From: Populus alba
Taxonomy: Eukaryota; Streptophyta; Magnoliopsida; Malpighiales; Salicaceae
Assembly: GCF_005239225.2 (NCBI RefSeq)
Contig: NC_133284.1
Location: 49,694,697-49,758,696 of the forward strand
DNA length: 64,000 bases
Direction: 5' to 3'
This document shows positions 47,945-59,232 of this stretch, piece by piece. The notes beneath the pieces were generated by a model. That model did no database searches. It was not told the DNA's origin and was given only the letters and a program-made list of their open reading frames with translations. A program made the position numbers and the translations under genes. Position 1 is the stretch's first letter; the number at the start of each line of letters is the position of its first letter.

Positions 47945-49225
47945 CTTGCAAAGCATGTCTCTGACTCCTTCTCACAAGCTTTTGTCATGCCTTTACATAT
48001 TATGGGAACACAAACTCCAGCTATCATTGCTCTATCAAAGACACACCCACCAAGTTGTTTTGCTGAAACTTACGAACATAAATTATCTCTATTAGCAAAT
48101 GTAGATGAAGCCATATCTCCTTGGTCAAGGTATTTTTCACTTTGTTAACAACTCAATTACGTGTCCTTCATCTCATGCTTTTGACAGTTCTGCTAGTTCT
48201 TCCTCTACAATTAACCCTTATTTTCTTCGTTGGAAGCAACATGATCAACTTATTTTAAGTGTGTTACTCTCCTCTATCTCCGTGGATGTGTTGCATCTTG
48301 TGGTAGATTGCCATACATTGTAATGTGTTTAGAGAACTCTTGAGAAATCCTTTGTGTCTCCATCTAATTCTCGCATTATGCAACTCTATGGTTCCTTCCA
48401 AGATCTTCGGCAAGGTGACTCATTGGTAAGTATCTATATGCAACAAGCCAAATCATTATTTAACGAATTGGTTGCTGCTAATCGCCCCATGTCCCTTGAA
48501 GACTTCAATCTATATGTGTTTCATGGCCTTCATGGTGAGTTCAAAGACTTTGTAACGAGTATTATAACCAAGGCAGAACCGTTGTCATACGCTGGTTTAC
48601 ACAACCATCTTCTTACCCATGAATTTCTGGTCAAGAACTCTCTACATTCCATAGACGCCACTGCCTCCTTGCTGCCTTCATCTCTGTTGTCGCAGCCACC
48701 ACTGTTGCCAACACCACAACCCTTTGCTCATCTTGCTATGTCTGATCATAACTCAAACTTTAGAAGTAACAAGGGTCATTCTCATGGTAATTGGCATCCC
48801 AACAGCAATCACTACACTCACTAGAACAGTGGCCAATCTGCTACAAATTGGTGGCCAAACAATTGGCAACAAAACAGGCACAACACAGGGGCTGGCTAGT
48901 GGTTTAAACAGCAACATGTCCGTAGCCAATTATGCTCCAGTTTCGATCACACAACTCCCCATTGTCCTCAGTTTCATAGCATTACCAGCAACCCTTTACT
49001 CACCTTATTGTTAGGAATGTTTCTACTGCAATTTGGTTCCCCGACACTGGTGCGAATCAACACCTCACACCTGATCTTGCAGCTCTGACCAATTTTGCAC
49101 CCTATCTTTGTATTGATTATTTGTATGTTATTGATGGTAAAGGCCTTGACATATCACATATTAAACATACTATGTACGTTCCCCAAAATGCATTTTTACA
49201 TTTTCTAATGTTCTCCATGTCCCTC
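47945..49225 (+). pseudogene. Copia P gag, continued
   Basis: Resumes directly after the element C target duplication. The best frame, 48354-48824 (156 codons), has the UBN2-type gag sequence (RIMQLYGSFQDLRQGDSLV, RPMSLEDFNLYVFHGLHGEF) and ends in an Asn/His-rich linker. Then frames shift through the zinc-finger area. The DTGANQHL-type protease motif is visible at about 49035 (FPDTGANQHLTPDL). Interrupted by LTR D at 49226. Confidence 0.75.
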
Positions 49226-50855
49226 TGATGCAACCATAATATTCGATAGTTTCACCCATATTTAACTAGTGTTTTGCATATGTTTTATATATAAAATGCC
49301 TTGATATTCTTTGTATTATGTTTTGAAGGTACTTTTGGATGAAAGATGCAAAAAAGGAGTAAATTGGAGGTAATTGGCATATTTAACCTTCAGTCGATGT
49401 TTTGTGCAGAGCGTGAGTTCTAAAGGTCAAAATGAAGTGATTCTAGTGGCATTAAAAAGATAACATCCATACCTTTTTGGACATCTAAGGTAAGATAATA
49501 AAATAAGGAAGAGCATTGAAATCGTAGCATTCAAAGTCAAATCTCGCAATCTGCTAGTGTTGACCTTCGGTCATTCTGACTTGAATATCTGGAGCTACAA
49601 AAGTCCAATTGATGCAAACTAATTTTGGTTGGGTTCCTGACTAAAATACCTATAAACAATCCAAATTACAGAAAAAAATGATGTAATATGAGCGAGATAT
49701 GATTTTTTAAAGATGACAACTGAATTCTGCCAGTAAACAGGTTTCGTGAAGAAACGAGTCCAAATTACATTCCAAATCATCTAAACCAATATCCAAGTTT
49801 TTATTTCATCAATTTAGCTCCTCTAATTCAAAACTTGAAGATTTCATGCAAGACTATTTCTTTTTTTTTTAGGGAAATAGTTATTGAAGTACTTAAATGT
49901 AAACAATTTACTTAAAAGAGGACTATTTTGTAAAATAGAGACTAGGGTTTCATAGGATATAAAAAGAATGAGAGAAGACAAGGGGGGCGGCCAACCAACA
50001 AGAGAAAAACACCCCCCTCTCTAAAAAACCCTAAATCATGCATTCTTCCATCTTTTTGATTAGTTGTTCAACAAACATGGAAGGCTAAACTTATTTTCTT
50101 GGTTGCAAGGACACGGAAACCTTCGGATTTCAAGAACTATGAGATTTATTTTACATTTTCTTTTCAGTTTATATGATGAATATGTTTGTTCTCCTATGCT
50201 TATTTTTTCTATGATTGTTTATTTTAATTGCTAGAGCGGACTCTAAGTTATTATTGTAGACAATTTATTGCTATGTTTGATATCAAAACTGGAGTTGTGG
50301 TATATGAACTTATGAAGTAACTGAGTTTAATAATTATGGCGAATCTACGTTATTAATCTTAGGGAGAATATTCAATCAAATCAAACATAGTCTACGAACA
50401 GTTATGTTTTCTTGATTAATCAACTTATCTAGTTCTTAAGACTGCCATTGAATTAAATTACTAGTATGAACATTGTGGTTGTTTGATGGTTAGGGTTAGT
50501 TATATAGCAGATCCATTAACTAACCAATGTTTAAAAGAGATAAATATTCATAATATAAATTGATGTTTTATTTCCATTATCAATTCTGATTTCTATAGGT
50601 GGATGTGTGCTTGCGACCAAGATTTGTTCTCTTGATAATTTTTTGATTTTATTAAATTTTGTTTGATAATTTTCTGTTTTCTTTTGTTTTAGCCTAGATA
50701 ACATCCAAACCCCCCCCCCCAAATTACATATCATCTAGTATAAAAATCTGACTTGAACCTTCCTCGTGAGATCGACCCCTTGCTTGCTTTATACTATCTT
50801 TTGTGTTGTGTTTGAAGTTAGGGTAAATAATTTGTGTGACCGTGACATTGCAATA
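49226..50855 (+). mobile_element. Solo LTR D inside copia P
   Basis: Starts TGATGCAACC and aligns with 63521-64000. Contains a pyrimidine-poor leader with 'aaaccctaaatcatgc' at 50025 and the 'gagatcgaccccttgcttgc' block near 50768. Copia pre-integrase coding resumes after it (AACHVYFEFHA-type wording near 50890). The right end is uncertain: TG...CA would give 50847 or 50852, while a CCCTC/GCCTC target duplication would put it at 50855. Confidence 0.65.
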
Positions 50856-51785
50856 GCCTCATATTACCATACCATTATTATCTATTTAGAAATTCAACCA
50901 TGATAATCATGTTTACTTTGAATTTCACGCTTCTATGTTTTATGTCAAGGATCTCATCACCAAGAAAGTTCTCCTTTCTAGTCAGAGTAATGATGGTCTT
51001 TATGTATTCTCTGAGTCTTTTGCCACGTTAATTCCTTAAGCTTTCTGCATCTCCATGATTATTGACCTATCGCACCATTGTTTGGGTCATCCAACCCCTC
51101 GCATTTTAAATTTGTTAGTTTCCTCTCTTGCTCAGTGTCAAGCTTGTCCTTTAGGCAAGTCGTTGCATTAGTTGTTGCGACCTATGGGTCACAAAATTAC
51201 TGCTCCACTTGATTTAATATTTAGTGATGTTTGGGATCCTGCCCTCATGTTTTCTTCTGATGGTTTTTGTTACTTTTTTATATTTTTTGATGCGCATACC
51301 AAACATATATGGTATTATCCGTTTGTTGCCAAATCTGATGCGTTTTCCATTTTTTCAACGTTTTCAAACACTTGTTGAGCGTCAGTTTTCAATTAAAATT
51401 AAATATATTCAAACTGATTGGGGCGGTGAATATCGTAAATTCAATAAATTCTTTCAGACCATTGGTATTCATCATTGGTTAATATGTCCTTATACTCATT
51501 AATAAAATGGCACCATGGAGCGTCGTCATCGACATATTATTGAAACTGGCCTAACCTTTTTAGACCAATGTAGTGCACCATTGTAATTTTAGAGCTATGG
51601 TTTTGAATCATCGATTGATCTTGAGTGTCTGTTTCGTTTGAATCATATGTCATCTTCGTTTGAGTGTATGTTTCGTCGTACTCCTGATTATAATTTTCTA
51701 TGTACTTTTGGGTGTCTTTTTTCCATTTTTGTGTCCATACCATGCTCACAAATTAGATTTCCGTTCTTCTCCATGTGTGTTCTTA
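50856..51785 (+). pseudogene. Copia P pre-integrase and integrase core
   Basis: Reads HHCLGHPTPRILNLLVSSL, CQACPLGKSLH (zinc-binding), DLIFSDVWDPALMFSSDGF (first catalytic Asp region), HTKHIWYYPFVAKSDAFSIF, then QTDWGGEY with frameshifts. Stops accumulate after 51500. Same order as copia M at 13.3-14.1 kb. Confidence 0.75.
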
Positions 51786-51787
51786 TG

Positions 51788-52023
51788 ATTTGAAATATCA
51801 TTAGCAGATCCTCTAACCTTGACAATTGTTTTATATTTGTTTAAATTCTTACATCAATATCACATCTCAAAGCTCTCTTCAACTCCTTTTCTATTATTAT
51901 CTATTTCTTTATTTGTAGTTTATACAGCTAACCTCCCTATGGTTCAACCCTGGTCTTGTTGAGTTATTTATTACTTCGACACTCCTACACTTGGAAGAAG
52001 ACATCAACTATTTGATTGTGTCA
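51788..52023 (+). mobile_element. Family C LTR 3' fragment
   Basis: Matches the last roughly 320 bp of the family C LTR ('atcctctaaccttgaca', 'tttattacttcgacactcct', 'gaagacatcaa') with most of the microsatellite missing, ending at GTGTCA. The 5' part of the LTR is absent, so it is a truncated insertion or deletion relic inside copia P. Confidence 0.78.
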
Positions 52024-53699
52024 TAAACCTCTCTTCATATCCTCTCCACCAACTTCTAGGTATAGGTTCTTCTTCTCCATGCCCAGCTGCTCACAAACAT
52101 CCTATGGTATGCCATCTTAGACAGCTCAAGACAACATTGTCCATAGCAACTACCACTGCCTCTACTGCCTCCTTCAATCGGGTAGTTTCTCTTCCTACTC
52201 ATGAGCCACTTGTTTTTAATGATGCTAATAGTTATGAGGCCTGGCATAGTGCTATGCACGAGGAAATTTAGGTCTTATGCGCTAACAGAACTTGGACCTT
52301 AGTGTTGTTTCACCCTTTGATAAATGTTATTGGTAGTCGGTAGGTGTATAGGATTAAACGTTGATCTGATAGCAGCATTGAGAGGTATAAGGTGAGTCTA
52401 GTTGCTAGAGGTTTCACTTAGCAGGACGGTATCAATTACTCTGAAACCTTTGGTACTGTTATCAAATAGGCAACCATCAGATCAGTCTTCTTCATTATCG
52501 TTTTATATGATTGGAAAATTCATCAACTTGATATCCATAATGCCTTTCTCAATGGCGTTCTTGATGAGGAGGTCGACATGAAATAACATTCAGGTTTTGT
52601 TGACTCTGCTCTCTTCTCTAATGTGCGTCGATTGCATTAGTCTCAATATGGTTTAAAATAGGCTTTGTAGGCTTGACACCCTCGTCTGAATGACTTCTTG
52701 CTATCCATTAGTTTTTGCGCCTCTAAGGTGGATACCTCATTATTTATCTTCTTTATTGGTGCTGATATTTCTTATCTTCTGGTCTATGTTGATGATATTA
52801 TGTTTACGAGTAGCAACTCTCCTATGTTTCAATGCCTCATACAGCTACTGAGCTTAGAATTTAAGCTTCGCAACTTGGGTATTGTTCATTATTTCTTGGG
52901 TATTGAGGTTATGCCTATTGATATGGGTCTTATGCTCCAACAATATAAATATACACTTGAAATCCTCACTTAGGCTGGTATGTTATCTTGCAAACTTGTT
53001 GATACTCCTATCTCGACATCCGAAGCTATCATACTATCAGATCCTTTGTTTTTTTATGCTACACGCTTTCATCAAATTATGGGTGCTCTTCAATATCTCA
53101 CCTTTACAAGATTAGATATTTGCTTTGCTGTTAATAGAGTCTGTCAGTTTATACATGCTCCTACAGATTCTCATTGGGTATTCATTAAACATATCTTAAG
53201 TTATCTTAAAGGTATGACAACACATGGCCTCCATATTACTCGTAGTTCTTCCATTGCCTTACATGGTTTTACAAATGCATATTGGCCAGGTAGTGTTGAT
53301 GATAGAAAATCTACAAGTGGTTATCTTGTGTTTTTTGGTCAGACGCTGATTTCATGGAAATTTGGTAAGTAGCGTATAGTTGCTCGCTCTTCTACTAAAG
53401 TTAAGTACAAAGCCTTAGCCGATGGCACTACTGAGGTTATCTAGCTTCAGTATTTATTAATAGATCTTCAGATATTGTTAACCTTGGTGCCATTTATTTG
53501 TCTGTGAATCCTATTTTTCATGCTCATACAAAACATGTTGAGGTTGATTATCATTTTGTTTGAGATAGAGTTGCGAAGGAGATTCATATTTGTTTTATTT
53601 CCTCTCATGATCAACTTACAAATGTCTTTACTAAGCCACTTCCTACTACTTTTCATTTCAAGTTTCCGGTTGATTCTCCACCCTTAGTTTGAGGGGGCA
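52024..53699 (+). pseudogene. Copia P reverse transcriptase and RNase H
   Basis: Pieces in order: ANSYEAWHSAMHEEI (52230), RTWTLVLFHPLINVIGSR, YKVSLVARGFT, INYSETFGTVIK, IHQLDIHNAFLNGVLDEEVDM, then LLVYVDDIMFTSSN (RT active site YVDD, 52780). Next come HYFLGIEV, GALQYLTFTRLDICFAVNRV and the RNase H end DDRKSTSGYLVFFGQTLISW (53330). Numerous stops. GAGGGGGCA at 53691-53699 is the polypurine tract. Confidence 0.85.
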
Positions 53700-53845
53700 T
53701 ATTATAAAATGTACCTATATAGAAAATAATATAGGCATACTCTTATGTAGTATTCTCGACCAATACTATTGTATATTATCCTACACACATATATATAAAG
53801 AAGGTTGGTAAACCAATAGGTAAAGCCTCCTGAGTATTCTTAACT
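53700..53845 (+). mobile_element. Copia element P 3' LTR (146 bp)
   Basis: Partner of 37460-37611. Follows the GAGGGGGCA tract and ends TTAACT, then AAGTG target flank. Shows about 12-15 percent divergence from the 5' LTR by eye, so P is much older than the nested element C. Confidence 0.8.
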
Positions 53846-53850
53846 AAGTG

Positions 53851-54150
53851 TTATATTTTGATCTTGATTACACATTGTCTAATCAAGAGTAACAAATAAG
53901 AAAATATTAGGTATAATATAAACTATTAAAGGTATTTGAGTAATTAATAGAAGATTCATCATTCTACGTGAATTAGGAAAAATATTCTATATATTCTCAA
54001 GTAGTATTGCTAGTGAAATCCTTAGCCAATGTGAATGAGATTTCAAATGAGTTTTAAATTTTATTCAATGAATCAATGACATTAAAAAAGTGTAATAATG
54101 GATCGCCTAAAATATTGAATAAAAAATAAAAGCAAAGGCTCATGAAACAA
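53851..54150. other. Intergenic, no gene recognised
   Basis: AT-rich spacer between copia P and element G. Nothing recognisable. Confidence 0.5.
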
Positions 54151-54164
54151 GCAAGGCATAGCAA

Positions 54165-54352
54165 CCAAAATTGATGTAATCCAAGCACCAAATGATCCAT
54201 TGGAGGTTTTGGTTGGTCCAGTTACAAGGCTTAGAGCTAAGGGGTTCAAAAAAGCTTTTCATAGACTTCTTCAAGATATATGGGCTAATGTGGACCTTAA
54301 GAGGATATTAAATAATGAGGAGAAAGCCATGATTAATCTTATTCATGTTTAA
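54165..54352 (+). pseudogene. Gypsy polyprotein C-terminal tail, left of element G
   Basis: Open frame reading APNDPLEVLVGPVTRLRAKG and on to a stop, the conserved tail of chromovirus-like gypsy polyproteins. It precedes the left LTR of G, where a 5' LTR should have no coding DNA before it. It resembles 58380-58430, which lacks the GPVTRLRAKG part. It must belong to a second, mostly deleted copy. Confidence 0.65.
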
Positions 54353-54360
54353 AAGAGGCT

Positions 54361-54700
54361 TATTGGTGAAACCAATACCATTACACAAGGATTGGGAGAA
54401 GAAGACTAGATTCAAACAATTTGACCTTTCACAACCTTTTTATCGTAACTAGAGCTATAGGTCAAATTTTGAGGTGATTCTAGTTGATCTAGAAACTAGA
54501 CTTCCACACATTTCCAACGATGTATAGCATGCCTTCTAATCTTTAAGTCGAGAGAGAACCATCCATTTGAAGTTGAGCTTTGCTGTTGCAAAACAGAATG
54601 CAAAAGTAGCCGAACTTGTCTTATTAAATTAGTTGGGCTATTAAACTTTCTTTATTTTATGAGGAAACACCTGTTTTGGTTTCAAACTTGCTTCCATTTA
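54361..54700 (+). mobile_element. Element G left LTR (truncated)
   Basis: Aligns with 58530-58850 ('accattacacaaggattggg', 'agactagacttccacacattt', 'gagagagaaccatccattt'). Homology fades near 54700 before the TATA region, so the 3' half is missing or replaced by unrelated AT-rich DNA up to 55020. Confidence 0.65.
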
Positions 54701-55019
54701 GTTTATTTCGCGTCTTCAAATCGTCATATTACTCACACAAATTTGCATTGCTACTCATGAACTTGTCATCGTAGTTTCTTTTTGTTAGTTTCATAAATTT
54801 CTTGCTTCTTGAGTCTATATCAAATTTATAAATTCACTGTGTAGTTGGTTGCTTTTCTTAATTGTTGCTAGGTGATTTCAAGAACTAAAAAAAGCAATTT
54901 GAGTGGAAAAAGGCATATGGAGCATATTAGAGTGAAAAGCCTATAAATTTGTGTGAAACATGAGTGTGTGAGGTGTTATTTTTATTGCTAACAATTTTCA
55001 TGCATGTTTAAAAGAATAA

Positions 55020-55990
55020 TAATGTCTTCTAATAGTGTGCCATGAAAGAAGGGTGAATCCCAAAAGATGGGCTTTTGAGAATACAACAACAGATGGAATT
55101 TATGTTTGGTGAGCTCATGACTAGGATTGAAAAATTGGAGACTAGCTCTAATGGGGGATGTAGTAAAAAGGTTAAAGAAGCTAGGAAGCAGGAGAGTGTT
55201 GCTGGAAACTCTACAGATAAAGTCGAGGATGATCTTAACCGTGGTGGTGGGTTTCGTACACATATGGGAGAGAGGTATGAGAATTGGCCAAGAAAGGATA
55301 TATTTGGCCACATAGGAATTTTGAATATAGAGGGAATTTTGATGATTTTGGTGATGTAGACCAAAATTTAGGAAGTATTAAGTTAAAAATCCCAGCCTTT
55401 AAGGGAAAAACTGATATGGAAGCTTACTTAAATTGGGGAAAAAAAAAGGTGGAGATGATTTTTAACATCCATAGGTACTCTGGAAAAAAGAAGGTTAGTT
55501 TTAGTGGAGTTTACTAATTATGCCATGGTTTGGTGGGAGAGATGTGTGGTGGAAAGAAGAAGGAATAATGAAAGACTAGGGAAGTTACCATGTCTAAGTT
55601 TTTAAATGGCTCGAATAGAGACATGGCTAATGTTGTGGAGTTGCAATCTTATGTTGAATTGGAAGAGTTAGTGCATTTGGCCATTAAGGTTGAAGGACAG
55701 TTGAAAAGGAAAGGTAATACAAGATCTGGAGGTTATTCATGGTCTTCTTCGGGTTGGAAGTTGAATTATAGGAGAGAGGGTAGTGTGTCATCGAAGCCCT
55801 TGGTGACTTTTAAAGTTGTCGAACCTACCTCCATGAGGAAGCATGTTTTGGCCAATGATTAAAAACTTAAGGGAGAAGTCCAACCGAAGTGTAATCGTGA
55901 TATAAAGTATTTCAAGTGTTAGGGATTAGGACACTATGCATCAGAGTATGCAAATCATTGTGTAATGATTCTAAGGGTGATGGAAAGATT
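55020..55990 (+). pseudogene. Element G gag
   Basis: Begins near ATGTCTTCTAATAGTGTGCC (55022). Frames: QQQMEFMFGELMTRIEKLET, then LKIPAFKGKTDMEAYLNWGK (capsid N-terminus), FLNGSNRDMANVVELQSYVE, and a decayed zinc knuckle near 55915 (KYFKC-stop-GLGHYASE). Frameshifted at least four times. Confidence 0.7.
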
Positions 55991-56077
55991 GTGTCCACTA
56001 GTGAAGAGTTTGATTATAATGACATATCACAATTTGAAGATGCTAGTGATTTATAATATGTTGATGGTGATAAAGTT

Positions 56078-56269
56078 TTGGTGATTAGAAGGTTGCTCAG
56101 TGTTCAGACTAAGGAGGATGATGTGGAGCAACAAAGGGAGAACATCTTCCATACTAGATGCCTAATCAACAATAAGGTATGTAGTATGATTATTGATAGT
56201 GGTAGTTGTACTAATGTTCCTCGTGTTACATTGGTTAGAAAGTTGGGATTGAATACCATAAAAGCATAA
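56078..56269 (+). pseudogene. Element G protease
   Basis: Frame carrying FHTRCLINNKVCSMIIDSGS (catalytic DSG present) and LVRKLGLNT, the retropepsin core of chromovirus-like elements. Open for 63 codons, then stops. Confidence 0.7.
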
Positions 56270-56328
56270 GAGACCTTATCAGCTTCAATGGTTGAATGAA
56301 TGTGGTATTGTTAGGGTGAATAGACAGG

Positions 56329-57260
56329 TGATGATTTCTTTTTCAGTAGGCAAATATAAGGATGCAGTGTTTGTGATGTTGTGCCTATGCATGCTACTCA
56401 TCTGTTACTAGGGAGGCTTTGGCAATTTGATAGAAAAGACAAGCATGATGGGTTTAAGAAAAGTATTCATTAAAGAAAGATTGTAGAATTTATACACTTG
56501 CCCCACTAACACCAAACTAAGCGTATGAAGATCAAATTCAGTTGAAGAAAAGCTATGAGGAGGAGTACTCAGCTTTGGCCAAAGTCGACGAACAAGCAGA
56601 ACAACATTGTGAGAATATAAGGAAGAGTGAAAATCAAGTGATGATTTCTTTTTTAGTAGGCAAGTATAAGGATGAAGTGTTATGTGATGTTGTGTCTATG
56701 CATGCTACTCATCTATTACTAGGGAGGCCTTTGCAATTTGATAGAAAAGACAAGCATGATGGGTTTAAGAACAAGTATTCATTAGAGAAAGATGATAGAA
56801 TTTATACACTTGCCCTATTAACACCTAAGCAAGTGTATGAAGATCAAACTCAGTTGAAGAAAAGCTATGAGGAGAAGTACTTAGCTTGGGCCAAAGTGGA
56901 CGAACATGCCGAACAACATTGTGAGAATGTGAGGAAGAGTGAAAATCAGGTGATGATTTCTTTTTCAGTAGGCAAGTATAAGAATGAAGTGTTATGTGAT
57001 GTTGTGCCTATACATGCTACTAATCTAACTTAGGGAGGCCTGGCAATTTGATAGAAAAGCCAAGCATGATGGGTTTAAGAACAAGTATTCATTAGAGAAA
57101 GATGTTAGAATTTATACACTTGCCTCACTAACACCAAATCAAGTGTATAAAGATCAAATTTAGTTAAAGAAAAGCTATAAGGAGGAGCACTCAACTTTAG
57201 CCAAAGTGGACGAACAAGCCGAACAATAGTGTAAGAATGTGAGGAAGAGTGAAAATAAAG
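56329..57260 (+). repeat. Triplicated 311-bp coding segment in element G
   Basis: Three head-to-tail copies at 56329-56638, 56639-56950 and 56951-57260. Each encodes the stretch after the protease (VMISFSVGKYKDEVLCDVV, LLLGRP, FDRKDKHDGFKNKYS) followed by a charged linker (QLKKSYEEEYSALAKVDEQ). Copy 2 is open, while copies 1 and 3 have frameshifts and stops. Period about 311 is not a multiple of three. Arose by tandem duplication within the element. Confidence 0.85.
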
Positions 57261-57410
57261 TGAGCCATGAGTAGAAAACAAAAAGGGATAAAGTTTTAGC
57301 CCTTAGGAAATTAGGGAAGGGTCACAACCAAAAAGAAAAAAAAATAGAAGAGATGCCGAGAGTGGAGAGAAAATAGGTGGAGAGAAGAAAGAAAGGGTGA
57401 GAAAAGAAGA

Positions 57411-57700
57411 GTGTGTAGAGAAAAACTAAATTTCTTTGCAAATTATAGTGATCTTAAACATGGTTATCTTTTTGAATTGCCTATGATTTTACTTATGTAT
57501 AAAAAGACATACTTTAACTCTAATAATTTGGATTCCTGTGTCCCTAGTGTTGTTAAAGTTCTTTTACAGGAATTTGAAGATGCATTTCTAAAAGAGATTC
57601 CTAGTGGCTTGCCGCTAATTAGGGGAATTAAACATCAAATCAACTTTGTTCTAGGAGCATCTATACCAAATAGGTCGGCATATAGGAGCATTCTGTCAGA
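57411..57700 (+). pseudogene. Element G, start of reverse transcriptase
   Basis: Reads VVKVLLQEFEDAFLKEIPSGLPLIRGIKHQINFVLGASIPNRSAYR, the entry to gypsy RT. The frame then jumps directly into integrase (SDRDVKF), so the RT catalytic part and RNase H are deleted. Confidence 0.75.
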
Positions 57701-58430
57701 TCGAGATGTTAAGTTTTTAAGTTACTTTTAGAAGGTTTTGTGGGGTAAGTTAGAGACTAAGATTTTATATTCTACTACTTGTCATCCATAAATAGATGGC
57801 CAAACTGAAGTTGTTAGCCGAACTTTAACTCAATTGTTAAGGGCAATCATTCAAAAGAATCTTAAAAATTGAGAAGATTGTTTGCCATTTATTGAATTTG
57901 CATATAATCATAGTGTGCATTCTACTACTAATTATTCACCATTTAAGATTGTTAATGGGTTTAATCCTTTGACACCATTAGATTTGATTCCTTTACCTAT
58001 GGATGAAAGGGTTAGTCTTGATGGTACTCTAAAAACATTGGTGGTAAAGGATTTACATGCAAAGATTCGACAACAAATAGAGAAAAAAAAAGAGCAATAT
58101 GCATACAAGGCTAATAGAGGATGGAAATTGGTGAGGTTTGAATTAGGTGATTGGGTTTGGGTGCATATGAGAAAGGAAAGGTTCCCTGAATAAAGGAGAT
58201 CAAAGTTGATGCCTCGAGGAGATGGTCATTTTCAAGTCATAGAAAGGATTAATGATAATGCCTACAAAGTGGATTTGCCAAGTGAGTATGGTGTTAGTGT
58301 TGTATTCAATGTCGCTGATCTTTCTTTGTTTGATGTAGGTGATGATTCAAGGTCGAATCCTATAAAGGAGAGAGGGGATGATGCAATTCAAGCACCAAAG
58401 GATCCATTGGAGGTTCAAAAAGGCTTTTAA
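57701..58430 (+). pseudogene. Element G integrase C-terminal half
   Basis: Integrase pieces: SDRDVKFLSYF, a decayed TCHP-stop-IDGQTEVVSRTL, then a 103-codon open frame (MPFIEFAYNHSVHSTTNYSP, FELGDWVWVHMRKERFPE). A second open frame follows (GDGHFQVIERINDNAYKVDL, FNVADLSLFDVGDD) ending in DPLEVQKGF. Read together they form a gypsy integrase end with GPY/F-like module. Stops at 57729, 57790, 57872 and 58191. Confidence 0.8.
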
Positions 58431-58529
58431 TGGACTTCTTTAAGATACTTGGGCTAAGGTGGACTTCAAGAGGATATTAAATAATAAGGATAAAGCCATG
58501 ATTAATCTTATTCATGTTCAAGAGGGGCT

Positions 58530-59232
58530 TGTTGGTGGAACCAAGACCATTACACAAGGATTGGGAGAAGAATACTAGATTCGAACAGTTTGACCTTTCG
58601 CTATCTTTTTTATCATAACTGGAGATGTAGGTCGAGTTTGGAGGTGATTATAGCTATTTTGGAAACTAGACTTCCACACATTTCCAATGGTATATGGAAT
58701 GCCCTCTAATTCTTTAAAATGAGAGAGAACCATCCATTTAAAGTTGGACTTTGCTGCTGCTAGACAGAATGCGAAAATAACCGAACTTGTCTTATTAAAT
58801 TAGTTAGACTATTAAACTTTCTTTATTTTATGAGGAAACACTTTTTTGGGTTTCAGACTTGTTTATTTTATTTATTTTAATTAGTTTGGGCTAGTTTTAG
58901 CTTGGGTTGGTTATTATTTAAATTAGATTTATATGTGACCCATTAGGAAAACTAGGGTTTTAGGCTTGGGGTATAAATACTCTAAGAATAAAGAACACTT
59001 TTTTTTGGCTAATAATATTCTGATTTTTGCTAACTTATGGTTGTCAATCTTGGTTCTTGATTGAACTTTCAACTCTTCAAAGAATTGACCAATCTTTGTT
59101 GTTAATTTATACTCTTTTGCTCATCTCCAGATATAGGCGTTGGGTTGGTTTATAGTCTTGTTGGCTTGGACTCATCCTAATTTTAGCAAACTTGAGTTAG
59201 ATTGATCTTGGGTTTGTGAATTCCATTCAATT
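58530..59232 (+). mobile_element. Element G right LTR
   Basis: Starts TGTTGGTGGAACC after a purine tract (AAGAGGGG) and matches the left copy for about 330 bp. A TATA box GTATAAATAC is at 58971 with 'aactagggttttagg' before it. The right end is estimated from the loss of LTR-like sequence near 59232. Confidence 0.6.

Noticed and set aside
47822..48148. 108-aa frame spanning the element C 3' LTR end and copia gag
   Set aside because: It crosses a transposon junction with a verified target duplication, so it cannot be an ancestral gene.
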